From Hygrocybe punicea (lineage: Eukaryota; Basidiomycota; Agaricomycetes; Agaricales; Hygrophoraceae), in NCBI GenBank assembly GCA_963556145.1, contig OY744467.1, forward strand, positions 4,402,001 through 4,466,000: 64,000 nt of DNA, given 5' to 3'. The translations under genes were made by a program, and so were the position numbers. This document shows, piece by piece, positions 20,880 through 30,484 of the stretch; positions within the stretch are counted from its first letter, which is position 1; the number at the start of each line of letters is the position of its first letter. A model generated the notes under the pieces. It was not told the origin of the DNA. It searched no databases and was given only the letters and a program-made list of their open reading frames with translations.

Positions 20880-21498
20880 TGTAGAGGCTCTGGGCCCTCT
20901 GGACCCGAATCCTCTTCATATCCCACTTCATCCCCGTCCATTCCCATTCACGTATCGTCGATTCCGCCCAATTCAGGTCCTTTCCGTCGATTCCGCTCCG
21001 GATTCCGCCTCCGGAATCGTTCATACTCAAGATGCGATGTCTCTAACGACCCGGAATCAGTACGTATATAGTTACATATGATATATCTTCGTTTCCCGTT
21101 ACTTAGTACATAGTATCATTCCTCCTATACTCCGCTCCACTCCTCTCCTATCAGTTACAGCCTTCGGTTGTAGTACATAGTTACTAGAGCACAGGATCTC
21201 TCCCAGTAGTATAAAAGATGTACCCTTATACTACAACCATATCATATCCCATCATATCCCATCATAGAGAAAATACAGGTTATCGCTCCCCTTCAGTTCT
21301 ATTTCTTAGTCCTCCCTTCGTATCGTCTCCATATTAGTCTTCGTAAACTCCACTCCCTACACTTCCCCTCTGATCCAGAACCCCTGGATTTGGGTTGGAT
21401 TGACTAGAATATAGACAATAAACTCCTCTGATCACTTCTTAGCTGATCACCCTTTCCGTAGATTCCCATTCGGGTCTACAACAGAACTCGCCGTCACA
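20880..21498 (+). repeat. 3' LTR, family A
   Basis: It has the same length and ends as the 5' LTR, with 12 substitutions. CGG-ATT-CCG is conserved at 20999-21007. It is followed by CCAT, the target duplication, and then the transposase codons for HLAHEG. Confidence 0.9.
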
Positions 21499-22296
21499 CC
21501 ATACATCTGGCCCACGAGGGTCATATGCTGTCCTTTTTGCTGGATGTTATCGAAGTTCCAGAGGTACGCGATCTTCTTCATGTCGGAACCAGCGTTGACA
21601 GATATCCCCACTTTAGTCTCACACGGGTGAAACCTTGGCTAACGAGTTTCATCAGATGCTGATTGAACACAGCCTTGAAAATAAAGTAAGAGTGTGTTTA
21701 CTCCACTATTTCATTGCCTCACGTTTCACTCAGATACTGTCATTCAATGCTGATAATGCTAGCTGCAATGATACGCAAACAGACAAACTCGATGAACTTG
21801 ACAACTCCTTTGATTGCGTCAACCGTGTACGATGCTTCAATCATACATTACAAATCTCTGCACGTGGTCTGGTTAGACCCTTCATAGGGAAAGACTTGGA
21901 TACCCGTGCTGGCGAGGAGGAGGCTGATGACGGCGATGATGCACCTGACCTCAAAACCATCCTTGACGAAGCGGCGCAAGATGATGATGCAGAGCATGAC
22001 GATGATATGGATGAAGACCAAGATCCACTGGCCGCGTTGAATGACAATGAGAGGGAAAACCTAGTGGCGAATACTGCTGCTGTACGTGATGTTCTCCATA
22101 AGGTAAGCTGGCGGCAAAACAAGTTGAAGCCCTCTGATGTGGGCTCGACCAGATTCGCAAACTCTCGTTTGTCGTCATCAAGTCAACTACGATTGCCCTC
22201 CCTGCATGGCGTGCTGCATGTGCTGCTCACGAGTTACCGGTTCGTGTGCTGCCTCGCGATGTCAAGACCTGGTGGAATTCCACATATGATATGCTC

Positions 22297-23442
22297 TAGT
22301 GTTGCCGTAGTTCGGTTCCGAACCTAGCCGAACCCGGTTCAAACCCCGAACCGAACCCTAAGTTCGGTCTAAGTTCAGCCAAGTGCTGAACCGGACCGCG
22401 GGTTCAGTTCCGGGTTTCAAGGCCTGCCAGATTTCCTGAATGGCTCCAAACCGCGTTCAAACCGCGAACGCGGATATTTTTAAGGTATTGATTTCATTTG
22501 TTTTTCGTATTTCTTTACTTACTATTTCGTGTTAAACGGCATCATGTGACCGGCCGTGACCTTTCACACAACACAGCAACTTCAACGCGGGTTGAACACA
22601 ACACAAATTGTGTTGTGTTCAAAGGTAAGTTTCCATTTTTTTCTTAACTTTACTAATGTTATTTGCGGCAGGCAACTTGACTGCGACCACATCGCAACCA
22701 CATTGGCACAAGATGAATGCCAACGCCAACGCAATGCCAATGGACGCGGGGCAGCCGCAACACCACCACCACCACCACCACCACCACCACCAGCGGCGGC
22801 AACGGCAACGGCAAAGGCAACGGCAACCAGGCAATGACAACGGCAACGGCCAGCAGCAGCAGCAACAGCGGAAGCAGCAGCGCCAGCAGCAGCAGCAGCA
22901 GCAGCAGCGGCAGCGGCAACAGCCAAAGCCATCCAACATCACCACCAGCGGCGGCAACAACAACGGCAACCACAACTATGATGGCCAGCAGCAGCAGCAA
23001 TGCCGGCAGCAGCAGCAACAGCAACAGCAGCAACGGCGGCAGCAGCAACGGCGGCAGCAGCAACGGCCACGACAGCAGCAGCAGCAGTGGCAGCAGCAAC
23101 GGCGACGGCAGCAGCAGCAGCGCCGGCAGCGGCAGCAACGGCAGCAGTGACAGCGGCGGCAGCAGCAGCGCTGGACGGCTCCCCCGCAGCCCAACTACCT
23201 CGCGAAGTGTAGCGCCGTATCGATTGATACGTGCCTGCCATTCGCGAGGAGAACGGAGCTCATGGGGTGAGCCCACCTCAGTCTGGGGTTCAGACCGCGT
23301 CTGAACCCAGACCGAACGCGGAGAAACGGTTCAATGCCGTCCGGGTCCAGGTTTGGCCATGCGCCAAACCGGACCCGAAGTTCAGTTCACGGTTCTGCCA
23401 AAAAGGGTCGGAACCGGACCGAACTGAACTTCGGCAACACTA
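22297..23442. mobile_element. Non-autonomous hAT-type element 2
   Basis: Termini are TAGTGTTGCCGTAGTTCGG and its near-inverse (CGGCAACACTA), with a perfect 8-bp duplication, ATATGCTC (22289-22296 and 23443-23450). The interior has CAC triplets (about 22760-22792) and a long CAG/CGG-rich tract (about 22845-23170). A palindrome, ATCGATTGAT, is at about 23218. It contains no transposase. The long Gln, Ser or Ala reading frames across it are products of the triplet repeat. Confidence 0.88.
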
Positions 23443-25037
23443 ATATGCTCAGGGCAGCTGTGGAGTATCGAAATGCCATTGATGAGGTGACTGGCAACAG
23501 GTTACTCAAGCTCCGTCGTTATGAGCTTGACGAGGATGACTGGATGATGGTCAAAGATCTACTTCGAGTTCTCAAGGTATGTATGGATTGAGATGAGCAG
23601 GCCAGTGCTCAACAATCTCTTTTCAGATGTTCAAGGATGCCACAGTCTTTTTCTCGCAAGAAAAAGTGCCAACAATAACACACGTCATCCCGACGATGGA
23701 CAAAATTGATGCTATGCTAACTCAATCGGCCATGGAACCACTCTGTGCCTCTGTCAAGCACGCTTTAAGTTTCACGAGGAATCTCATGAACAAGTATTAC
23801 TCGAAGACAGACGCATCCAACATCCATCGCATTGCTATGGGTAAGATGCACACTGATTAAGACTCTCATGCTAACGATTGTCTCACTAGTTCTGCACCCC
23901 CAAATGAAACTCAAGTATTTCCAGCATAGCGGGTGGTCCCAAGAATGGATTGCGACAGCCAAATCCTTGGTCCAGGATGAGTTTGAAAAGTATCAAACCA
24001 AAAACGGACAAGCCAACCTTGAGGTAAGTCTGCTAACTTGAGCTATAACTTGAAATCACAATCATTGCGTCTTGCAGATTGTTAACCAACTGCAGGAAGA
24101 GTCTGCTGTCGATTTCTTTGATATTCCAATGGACGGGGGAGAGAAACTTCACGAATTGGACGAGTATCTTGCAGCACCTGTGGAGAAGGTCAAAGATCCA
24201 CTTGAATGGTGGTGGAACCATTGGAAAGTATACCCGGCACTGTCCTTGATGGCTTTCGATTATCTTAGTGCACCCGGTAAGTCATATTCTCAATGAGATT
24301 ACATGAGCTAACATATGTTTCAGCTACGTCCACCTCGGTCGAGCATGTATTCTCTCAAGGGCAACAGTTATTAAGCTACACTCGGAACAGGATGACAGGG
24401 AAGAGTATTCGTGCTCTGCTATGTTTCGGAGACTGGAGTCAAAAGGATATTGTGACCATGGCAGATGTGGTTGGGGCTGTCCGTGACAACAAAGGCAAGC
24501 AAAAACAAGTTGACGACGAGGCTGAGGTTGAAGTGGCTGAGTGATAACCATGACCCCCCTCTATACCATGCCCTCCCTTCTATACTTAGCTTAGATAGCT
24601 GGACTCTTAAATATAGTTGCCATTATGTCAGTTGCCATTGCTTCAATTGAACTGTGGGGTCTCTTTTTTATCAAATGGTGTTATGGTGTACCATGGGTTA
24701 GTACACCATGGGTATAGTCAAAAACCTGCAGGTTATACCTGTACCTGTATACACCATACCTGTATGGGTGTGGTGTATCCAGGTACAGGTGTGGTGTATG
24801 AAAAAAAAACCCATGGTATCACCATGACATTCCCTAGAACCCGCATCTACAAAGTAATTGTGACCTTAACACAATAAACCCATGTTACCTGTGCCACGGG
24901 TATGAGTTTGGGCCAGGTCCAGATTTGGCTACCCATACCCATACCCATAGCAATCCATGACCAAAAACCCACAGGGTTGCTGTACCCCTGCAGTTCACTA
25001 AATGACACTGGGTTTGGGGCACATATCTGGGCCATTC

Positions 25038-25703
25038 TAGTGTTGCCGAAGTTCGGTTCGGTCCGGTTTTTCGACTTTTTTGGAAAACCGGAACCGAAAC
25101 CGTTGGTTCGGTTCAGCCAAATGCCGGACCGGAACCGGAACCGCGTCGAACGGTTTCAACGCGTTCGGTCTGCGTTCAAATGCGGTTCGAACCGCGAACC
25201 AACCTCCAAATCTCCTCGTGAAGACCAGGCACACATCAATTGATGTGGCGCTGGGTTTCACGAGGGAAGCAGGAGGTGGGATGGGAGGTGGGGTGGTTGT
25301 AGCTTCAGGCTGGGGCATCTTCGGGCCCGGTACGGTGCATTGGCGGGCGGATGGAGGCGGGATGGTCGAAGGCGTGGACCGTGCCTGTCTGCGGTGGTGG
25401 GGAAAATTCGACAGCAAACGAAAAAAGACTTACCTGGCGACCGGGGTGGGTGCACCACTCTCCCGGCCAGTTCTCTCACTTTCCGCGTTTTTTTTGTGCG
25501 TGGTTGTTGCCATTGTTGGGCCTTTCCGCATCCTTCTTCATCGTTGCCATGCCGAATTCCTCGCAAACGACGTCTGCGCGTCTGTTGACGTGTCAGCCCG
25601 GGTTTGCGAGGTGTGTGGTTAGCAAGTTGTCGACGGGTTAAAGCTAGCATACGTACCTGGGCTGGTAGGTGGGCGCACCACCCTACCAGCCTTCAACTTC
25701 CCT

Positions 25704-25744
<41 letters not shown>

Positions 25745-26287
25745 TGTCGTCGTCATCGGGGTGGTGGCATTGGTGGTGTTGCCACTGCTGTTGCTGCTGC
25801 TGCCGCTGCTGCCATCGATTCACTCCGACTCGCGTTGGAACGCGAGGGAGGTTGTTGGGTGAAGTCGACCGCGGGCGCCTTATTTATGTGGTCAAGGTGG
25901 GCCCTGTGGGGCTGTTCTATGTAAAAAAATGTCAGTAAAATATGAAATAAAGTCATTACTCACCGTGGTTGTTGAGTAACGTTAGTGTTGAGTCGAACTT
26001 GAAGTTGCGCGCGAGTATGTTTAAGGTCACATGACCTAAGTTCACGCGACTACATAGAAAAAAATGTGAAGGATTAAGTAAATGAGTATCTACGTAGGTA
26101 ACTATACATTACGGTTCGCGGTTTGAACCGCATTTGAACGCAGTTTGAACCGCATGTCAGTGCCAGAACCGCAAACTTAACCAGCGGTTTGGTTCAGCCA
26201 AATGGCTGAACCAGAACCGAACTTCCGGTTCGGTTCGTGGTTCAAACCGGGTTCAGATCGGTTCCGAACTGAACTTCGGCATCACTA
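25038..26287. mobile_element. Non-autonomous hAT-type element 3
   Basis: Termini are TAGTGTTGCCGAAGTTCGG and the inverse CCGAACTGAACTTCGGCATCACTA. The perfect 8-bp duplication is GGCCATTC (25030-25037 and 26288-26295). It contains ATCAATTGAT at about 25230, a GTC triplet tract (about 25704-25750), and two GC hairpins with GGTGNGTGCACCAC-like cores next to splice-donor-like sequence on the minus strand. It has no coding capacity for a transposase. Confidence 0.88.
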
Positions 26288-26638
26288 GGCCATTCAGTGG
26301 ATGCACCACCCTCCCAGCATTGTTCCATCATTTTCATTGCTGAGTCTGAGTCTGAGTCATTGTCATCATTCATTGTCATTCATTTGTTTTTGAGTTAGTT
26401 TGTATAGGAAATAAAATAAAATCAATTAGTAAAATAAAAGAAAACTAATTACTTACCTGGCGGCTCTTGAGAGTACCTGCAGGGGCTAACCTGCAGGTCC
26501 GCATAACTGCAGGTGATGGGTGTGGTATGGTCACAGTGTCCAAATTGGGACACTGTAACCAAACCTGCATTACCATTTTGGGAATAATTGCAGGTTCACC
26601 CCTGTGTATGGCCTTATCATCATTCAGTTTCCTGGCAC
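26288..26638. other. Intergenic repeat-derived sequence
   Basis: This is the right flank of element 3. It holds ATGCACCACCCTCCCAGC, a GAGTCT/TCATTG-rich stretch and an AATAAAATAAAA-rich stretch, and CTGCAGG repeats around 26475-26600. No gene is visible. It resembles the interior of the hAT-type elements and is probably a remnant of an older copy. Confidence 0.4.
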
Positions 26639-26846
26639 AGACAGCCAATGTTTTGGGCAGTGCAACCTTATGACGTATGACGTTCCACGTGCACTTTTAT
26701 TATTTGCGCGATAAACACTGCGCGTTTGCGCGATTTCGGGTATCTTTTTTTTCTCTTGCCTTCTCCTGCCCTCCTACCCTTCCCACCACCCCCGCTCTAC
26801 TTACAAGGCAATGGCGGGCGATGGAGAGCAAGCCGGGAGGGTGGTG
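26639..26846. repeat. Segment repeated on both sides of the assembly gap (copy 1)
   Basis: These ~208 bp recur almost unchanged at 27197-27404, just after the 100-N gap. The segment includes TTCCACGTGCAC and the GCGCGAT-rich arm. The two copies stop matching after GGGAGGGTGGTG. Confidence 0.85.
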
Positions 26847-27096
26847 CGCCCACGTACCGGCACAGGTAAGTCACCTCACCATCTGGCTTCTACTAACAAC
26901 AACCACTATGACCAGGGCCACCAGGCGATGTCGGCATCACTGGAAACAGTGACAACGAGGATGAACCGGAGCAAGAGCAACAGTTGGGGAACGAGGACAA
27001 CAAGTCCCCGCCCTTCTCCTTGTAGCCCAGCCCCTCCACCGCCTCCCCAAACCAACCACCACCTCGCGAATGGGTACGGCAGCGTCAATTGACGCG

Positions 27097-27196
27097 NNNN
27101 NNNNNNNNNNNNNNNNNNNNNNNNNNNNNNNNNNNNNNNNNNNNNNNNNNNNNNNNNNNNNNNNNNNNNNNNNNNNNNNNNNNNNNNNNNNNNNNN
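27097..27196. other. Assembly gap (100 N)
   Basis: The gap is exactly 100 N, the usual placeholder for an unknown length. The sequence before it (to TCAATTGACGCG) resembles the interior of the hAT-type elements. The sequence after it repeats 26639 onwards. Confidence 0.95.
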
Positions 27197-27506
27197 AGAC
27201 AGCCAATGTTTTGGGCAGTGCAACCTTATGACGTATGACGTTCCACGTGCACTTTTATTATTTGCGCGATAAACACTGCGCGTTTGCGCGATTTCGGGTA
27301 TCTTTTTTTTCTCTTGCCTTCTCCTGCCCTCCTACCCTTCCCCACCACCCCCGCTCTACTTACAAGGCAATGGCGGGCGATGGAGAGCAAGCCGGGAGGG
27401 TGGTGGGGAAGGGTAGGGGGGCAGGAGAAGGCAGGAGAAAGAAAAGATACCCGAAATTGCGCAAACGCGCAGTGTTTATCGCGCAAATAATAAAAGTGCA
27501 CGTGGA
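27197..27506. repeat. Foldback repeat with GC-rich arms, including gap-flank copy 2
   Basis: The left arm from 27236 (GACGTTCCACGTGCAC, then TTGCGCGATAAACACTGCG) is the inverse of the right arm at about 27405-27506 (GATACCCGAAATTGCGCAAACG ending AAAGTGCACGTGG). The spacer is short. It codes for nothing and is probably a miniature foldback element. Confidence 0.75.
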
Positions 27507-28129
27507 CTTTTATTATTTGCGCGATAGAGGCTGCGCGATCGCGCGAATTGGAACTGCGCGGTTTCACAAAGTACACGGACTTTGTTTTTTTGGCATTGCT
27601 GTGCGTCTGTGGGGCCATTTGGGGTGAATAATACATTTAATTTATTTTTACCTGTATACTTAGAGTGTTTTAGTCAATTATTAGCTATATTTCAGCAAGC
27701 TTTGTGGGCACAAAGCAGCCTCAGTGAGCATGACCACTAATTTTGGATTTCCTATTTTGGGCAAGCTTCGTGATGTAGAGATTTGATTGCACGATCCGAT
27801 CATTGGCCAGGCCATCACGATGACAACTCATATCAAATTTGATATCACATGATTGTTGCAACCAAAACAGGCAGCTTGTTGATTTCTTGCTCGGAGTTAG
27901 AGTCTGCTTCATATTGCACAAAGCTTGCTGGAATATAGCTAATAGTTGACTAAAACACTCTAAGTATACAGGTAGAAATAAATTAAATGTACTATTCTCC
28001 CCAAATGGCCCCACAGACGCACAGCAATGCCAAAAAAACAAAGTCTGTGTACCTTGTGAAACCGCGCGGTTCCAATTCGCGCGATCGCGCAGCCTCTATC
28101 GCGCAAATAATAAAAGTGCACGTGGAACG
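27503..28129. repeat. Long inverted repeat, arms about 205-225 bp
   Basis: Left arm 27503-27706 and right arm about 27900-28129 are inverse copies with few mismatches. Both carry TTATTTGCGCGAT, GCGATCGCGCGAATTGG and CTTAGAGTGTTTTAGTCAA. The central spacer (27707-27899) is unique. The outer arm shares its tip with the preceding foldback, so the two are related. No gene is present. Confidence 0.8.
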
Positions 28130-28175
28130 TCATACAACCTTGTTGGCCTTGTGGAAATGCTTCAGAACACACTGT

Positions 28176-28495
28176 TAGGGAGATGCAGGGATAAGGGTAA
28201 ATCCTTTTCCGCAGGTATCCGTACTCTTAAGAGTACGAGTACGGATACAGATTCTCGTATCCGTGGGCTTCAAAATGAGCCGGAGATCATCCAAAACGGT
28301 CAAGAATTGACTGAGATAGAGACTAAACATTGATTGGACTCTATCTCAGTCAATTCTTGACCGTTTCAGGTGATCTCCGGCTCATTTTGATCGCGAATCC
28401 GTGGGTAAAATCCGTGGATATTGCATCCGTATCTGTGGGGAGTACGAGTACGGATACAGACAAATATATCCTGGGATTACCCCTGCATTTCCCTA
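28176..28495. mobile_element. hAT-type MITE with internal hairpin (320 bp)
   Basis: Termini are TAGGGAGATGCAGGG and, inverted, TAGGGAAATGCAGGGG. The perfect 8-bp target duplication is CACACTGT (28168-28175 and 28496-28503). The inside is a near-perfect hairpin around AAACATTGATTGGAC, with stems containing GAATTGACTGAGATAGAG and GAGCCGGAGATCA. It has no coding potential. Confidence 0.88.
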
Positions 28496-28503
28496 CACAC
28501 TGT

Positions 28504-29357
28504 ATCATTTACAAATTGACAGATGTCAGTGTTTCAATCTCCTGGGGCGACTTGTTACAAGTGGACCAAAACTTGGCATAAATCACCAGAGACAGGCTGG
28601 CATGGCATTAATTAATGGCATGGAAATGAAAAAGGATTTCAGTCAGGAGGCTCACCAAACACAGAGAACAGGCAGTTGCAAATAAGGGTGTGCTAGCACT
28701 GGGGACCGGCAACGCTCACTCAGAGTTTGAATATTTCCAGGATGTGGCGCTCCTACTAACATGGAATTGTAATGGTCACTTCTATGGCAGCCTCATATAG
28801 CACAAATGAGCATTAGTTTTGGTGGAACAAATGATAGACCTTACATAATTAAGCAAAGTCTTCAGGACAGAACATTTTAAAAGTCCCTCAAACTTTCAAA
28901 ACACCTGTTTATGAATGCCTCCAAGAAGATCTAGGGCCAGGGACAAACATCTGTCCCAGATGTATCGTTTATAAGGTCTATTAGATGGATCCTCAAGTTT
29001 TAAAACACAAGGAATGTGCTTGTGTGAGTTATCCATAAAGATTCTCGGAATGCAGAAGATGACAATGAACGTGACCAGAAATGACCAGAAAAGGCTGAAA
29101 AGCATGTCACATTCCCCAGCAACCTGGCTATTGAAGGTTTTTCTGAGGCAAATCGGAAAATTTCCACAATTATTATTGATCATATGCTATTCATTGTTAT
29201 CTGCTATGCTTTGGTCCAACTATTACAGCTTACAAGGCATTGTAACTACGATTTCAACCCTTCTACCATCAGAATTTAGCATTTGGCTGAGGTACAAACA
29301 AGTACAAATGCACACATTCTGAACCGGGATTGCCTCTCCCCACTAGCACAACACTGT
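28504..29357. other. Unassigned intergenic sequence
   Basis: I see no gene, repeat arm or known element in these ~850 bp. Reading frames are short and without recognisable motifs. Confidence 0.5.
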
Positions 29358-30245
29358 TGTAGAGGGTCGACGTCCCTCTGAGTCCATATCCTCGATATAT
29401 CACGAATCCGGACGAACCCGCTGCCTCCATTCAACTCGCATTCGAACCCGACGTAACCCAATGTGACGTGACCCAACGTGACCAACATGACCCGACGTAT
29501 GCCGCTTCGTCACAGCCGCTTTTGGACCAAATCTGGCAGCCTCAAACGCCTCGGAGTTCCAATTCCAGGAGACGGATCTCATTGGACTCAATTCCCAATG
29601 TCGGACTTGCCCAATATATGCGTCCCCTCGTCCTTTTGGAGATACAGTTGACGTTTTACATCTTTATCTTTTTATATTTGCATTCCTCTCCATTTCCCTG
29701 TCACTGTCGCATTGCAACCCCCCTTTCCACATCTCCATTTCATCTTTTCTTTGTAGTTTCTATCGGCCGAAGTAGACATGTCCGAAAGTAGCTACACACA
29801 CATGTACTATAAAAACAGTCCCCAACGACCATACAAAAAAGAGATACCATTAGTCCCCATTTCCTTATAGTCAGAATCATTTAATCCCTTCCATTGCTCG
29901 TCCTCGTAGACCCTTAGACTTTTGTAGTCGTCCTCATTGATGTCTTCTTAGTTCCTTTCGTTTTGTTCATTGTTTCCGACCCGACCCGACCCGACCCGCT
30001 GTACCCGACATTGTCGGGTTCATCCGTTTTGAGTCGGGTTCATCGTCATTTTTCCATTTTCGATCTGGCTTCATCGTTATTTGTTCCCTTTCGTAGTTTT
30101 ACACGGCGGCTTGACTTTCCACCCTTTTTACTATCCTTTACCACCATTCCCAACACTGGTTATCCATCGTCACTTCTACGCTGACACCCCTCTGGTTAGG
30201 ATCATTCTTTTATAGTTCCGAAGCCACCCCGACCTCGCCTTTACA
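29358..30245 (+). repeat. Solo LTR, family B
   Basis: This 888-bp LTR runs from TGTAGAGGG to CCTTTACA, with CTGT on both sides (29354-29357 and 30246-30249; ACTGT if the shared A is counted). A TATA-like box is at about 29806. It is the last mobile-element sequence before the gene-dense half. Confidence 0.85.
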
Positions 30246-30484
30246 CTGTGACAACAGGAAGCAGTCAGAAATGGCCCAAAAGCACCCAATACCAGAAAAA
30301 GGAAAGGATGAAGAATGATGTACCTAGAATGGATTGCCATGCTGCTCTCAGTTGAGCTTATTGCGATGCAACTAACCACTAGTCGATACCTTTACTTGTT
30401 GTCGAGGCAAAAACTATTGATTTGTAATACGACACAACAAATGCAAACAGCAATAATTCGTTATTACATAATCAAATAATACCC

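Larger units (their letters stand above)
16480..21498 (+). mobile_element. Complete gag-only LTR retroelement, family A, with antisense gene
   Basis: Two 619-bp LTRs differ at 12 positions (about 98% identical), 10 of them CpG to TpG/CpA. The flanking duplication is CCAT (16476-16479 and 21499-21502), or ACCAT if the terminal A is shared. Internal order is primer-binding site, gag (plus), then a convergent three-exon gene (minus). There is no protease, reverse transcriptase, RNase H or integrase in the 3.8-kb interior, so movement would need enzymes from another element. It is inserted in the hAT transposase codons for WTIHL. Confidence 0.9.
14095..24544 (+). pseudogene. hAT transposase, interrupted by three insertions
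   Basis: Start ATG is at 14095 and stop at 24542-24544. In order: a Ser/Pro-rich leader; a zinc-finger region of BED-like type (FFKCAAKHCC ... SNLKSHATKCF, about 14400-14520); EFENLMKAGCP; HFATDAWTS, cut at 14974; WTIHLAHEG, cut by the LTR element; LSFNADNASCNDTQ and RCFNHTLQI (21740-21850); VKTWWNSTYDML, cut at 22296; and the C-terminal dimerisation block DPLEWWWNHW, YLSAPATSTSVEHVFSQG, SIRALLCFGDW (24200-24450). At least eight short GT-AG introns separate the exons. I saw no stop codon inside the predicted exons on either side of the insertions. The gene was therefore probably intact when they arrived and is inactive now. Confidence 0.88.
13326..24836 (+). mobile_element. hAT DNA transposon with three nested insertions
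   Basis: Terminal inverted repeats are TAGGGTATGTCGTGG (left) and, reversed, TAGGGAATGTCATGG (right), matching at 13 of 15 positions. The 8-bp target duplications are GAACCTGC (13318-13325) and GAACCCGC (24837-24844). Subterminal regions hold CCATACC/GGTATGG-type and CAGGTACAGGTGTGGTGT repeats in both orientations. The interior encodes a hAT transposase. Insertions are hAT-type elements at 14975-16435 and 22297-23442 and an LTR element at 16480-21498. Without them the hAT is about 3.9 kb, an ordinary size for a fungal hAT. Confidence 0.9.

Noticed and set aside
22656..23304. Long open frames rich in Gln, His, Ser, Ala or Cys on both strands
   Set aside because: All six frames stay open because the DNA is a CAG/CAC/CGG triplet repeat inside a hAT-type element; none shows a fold or motif.
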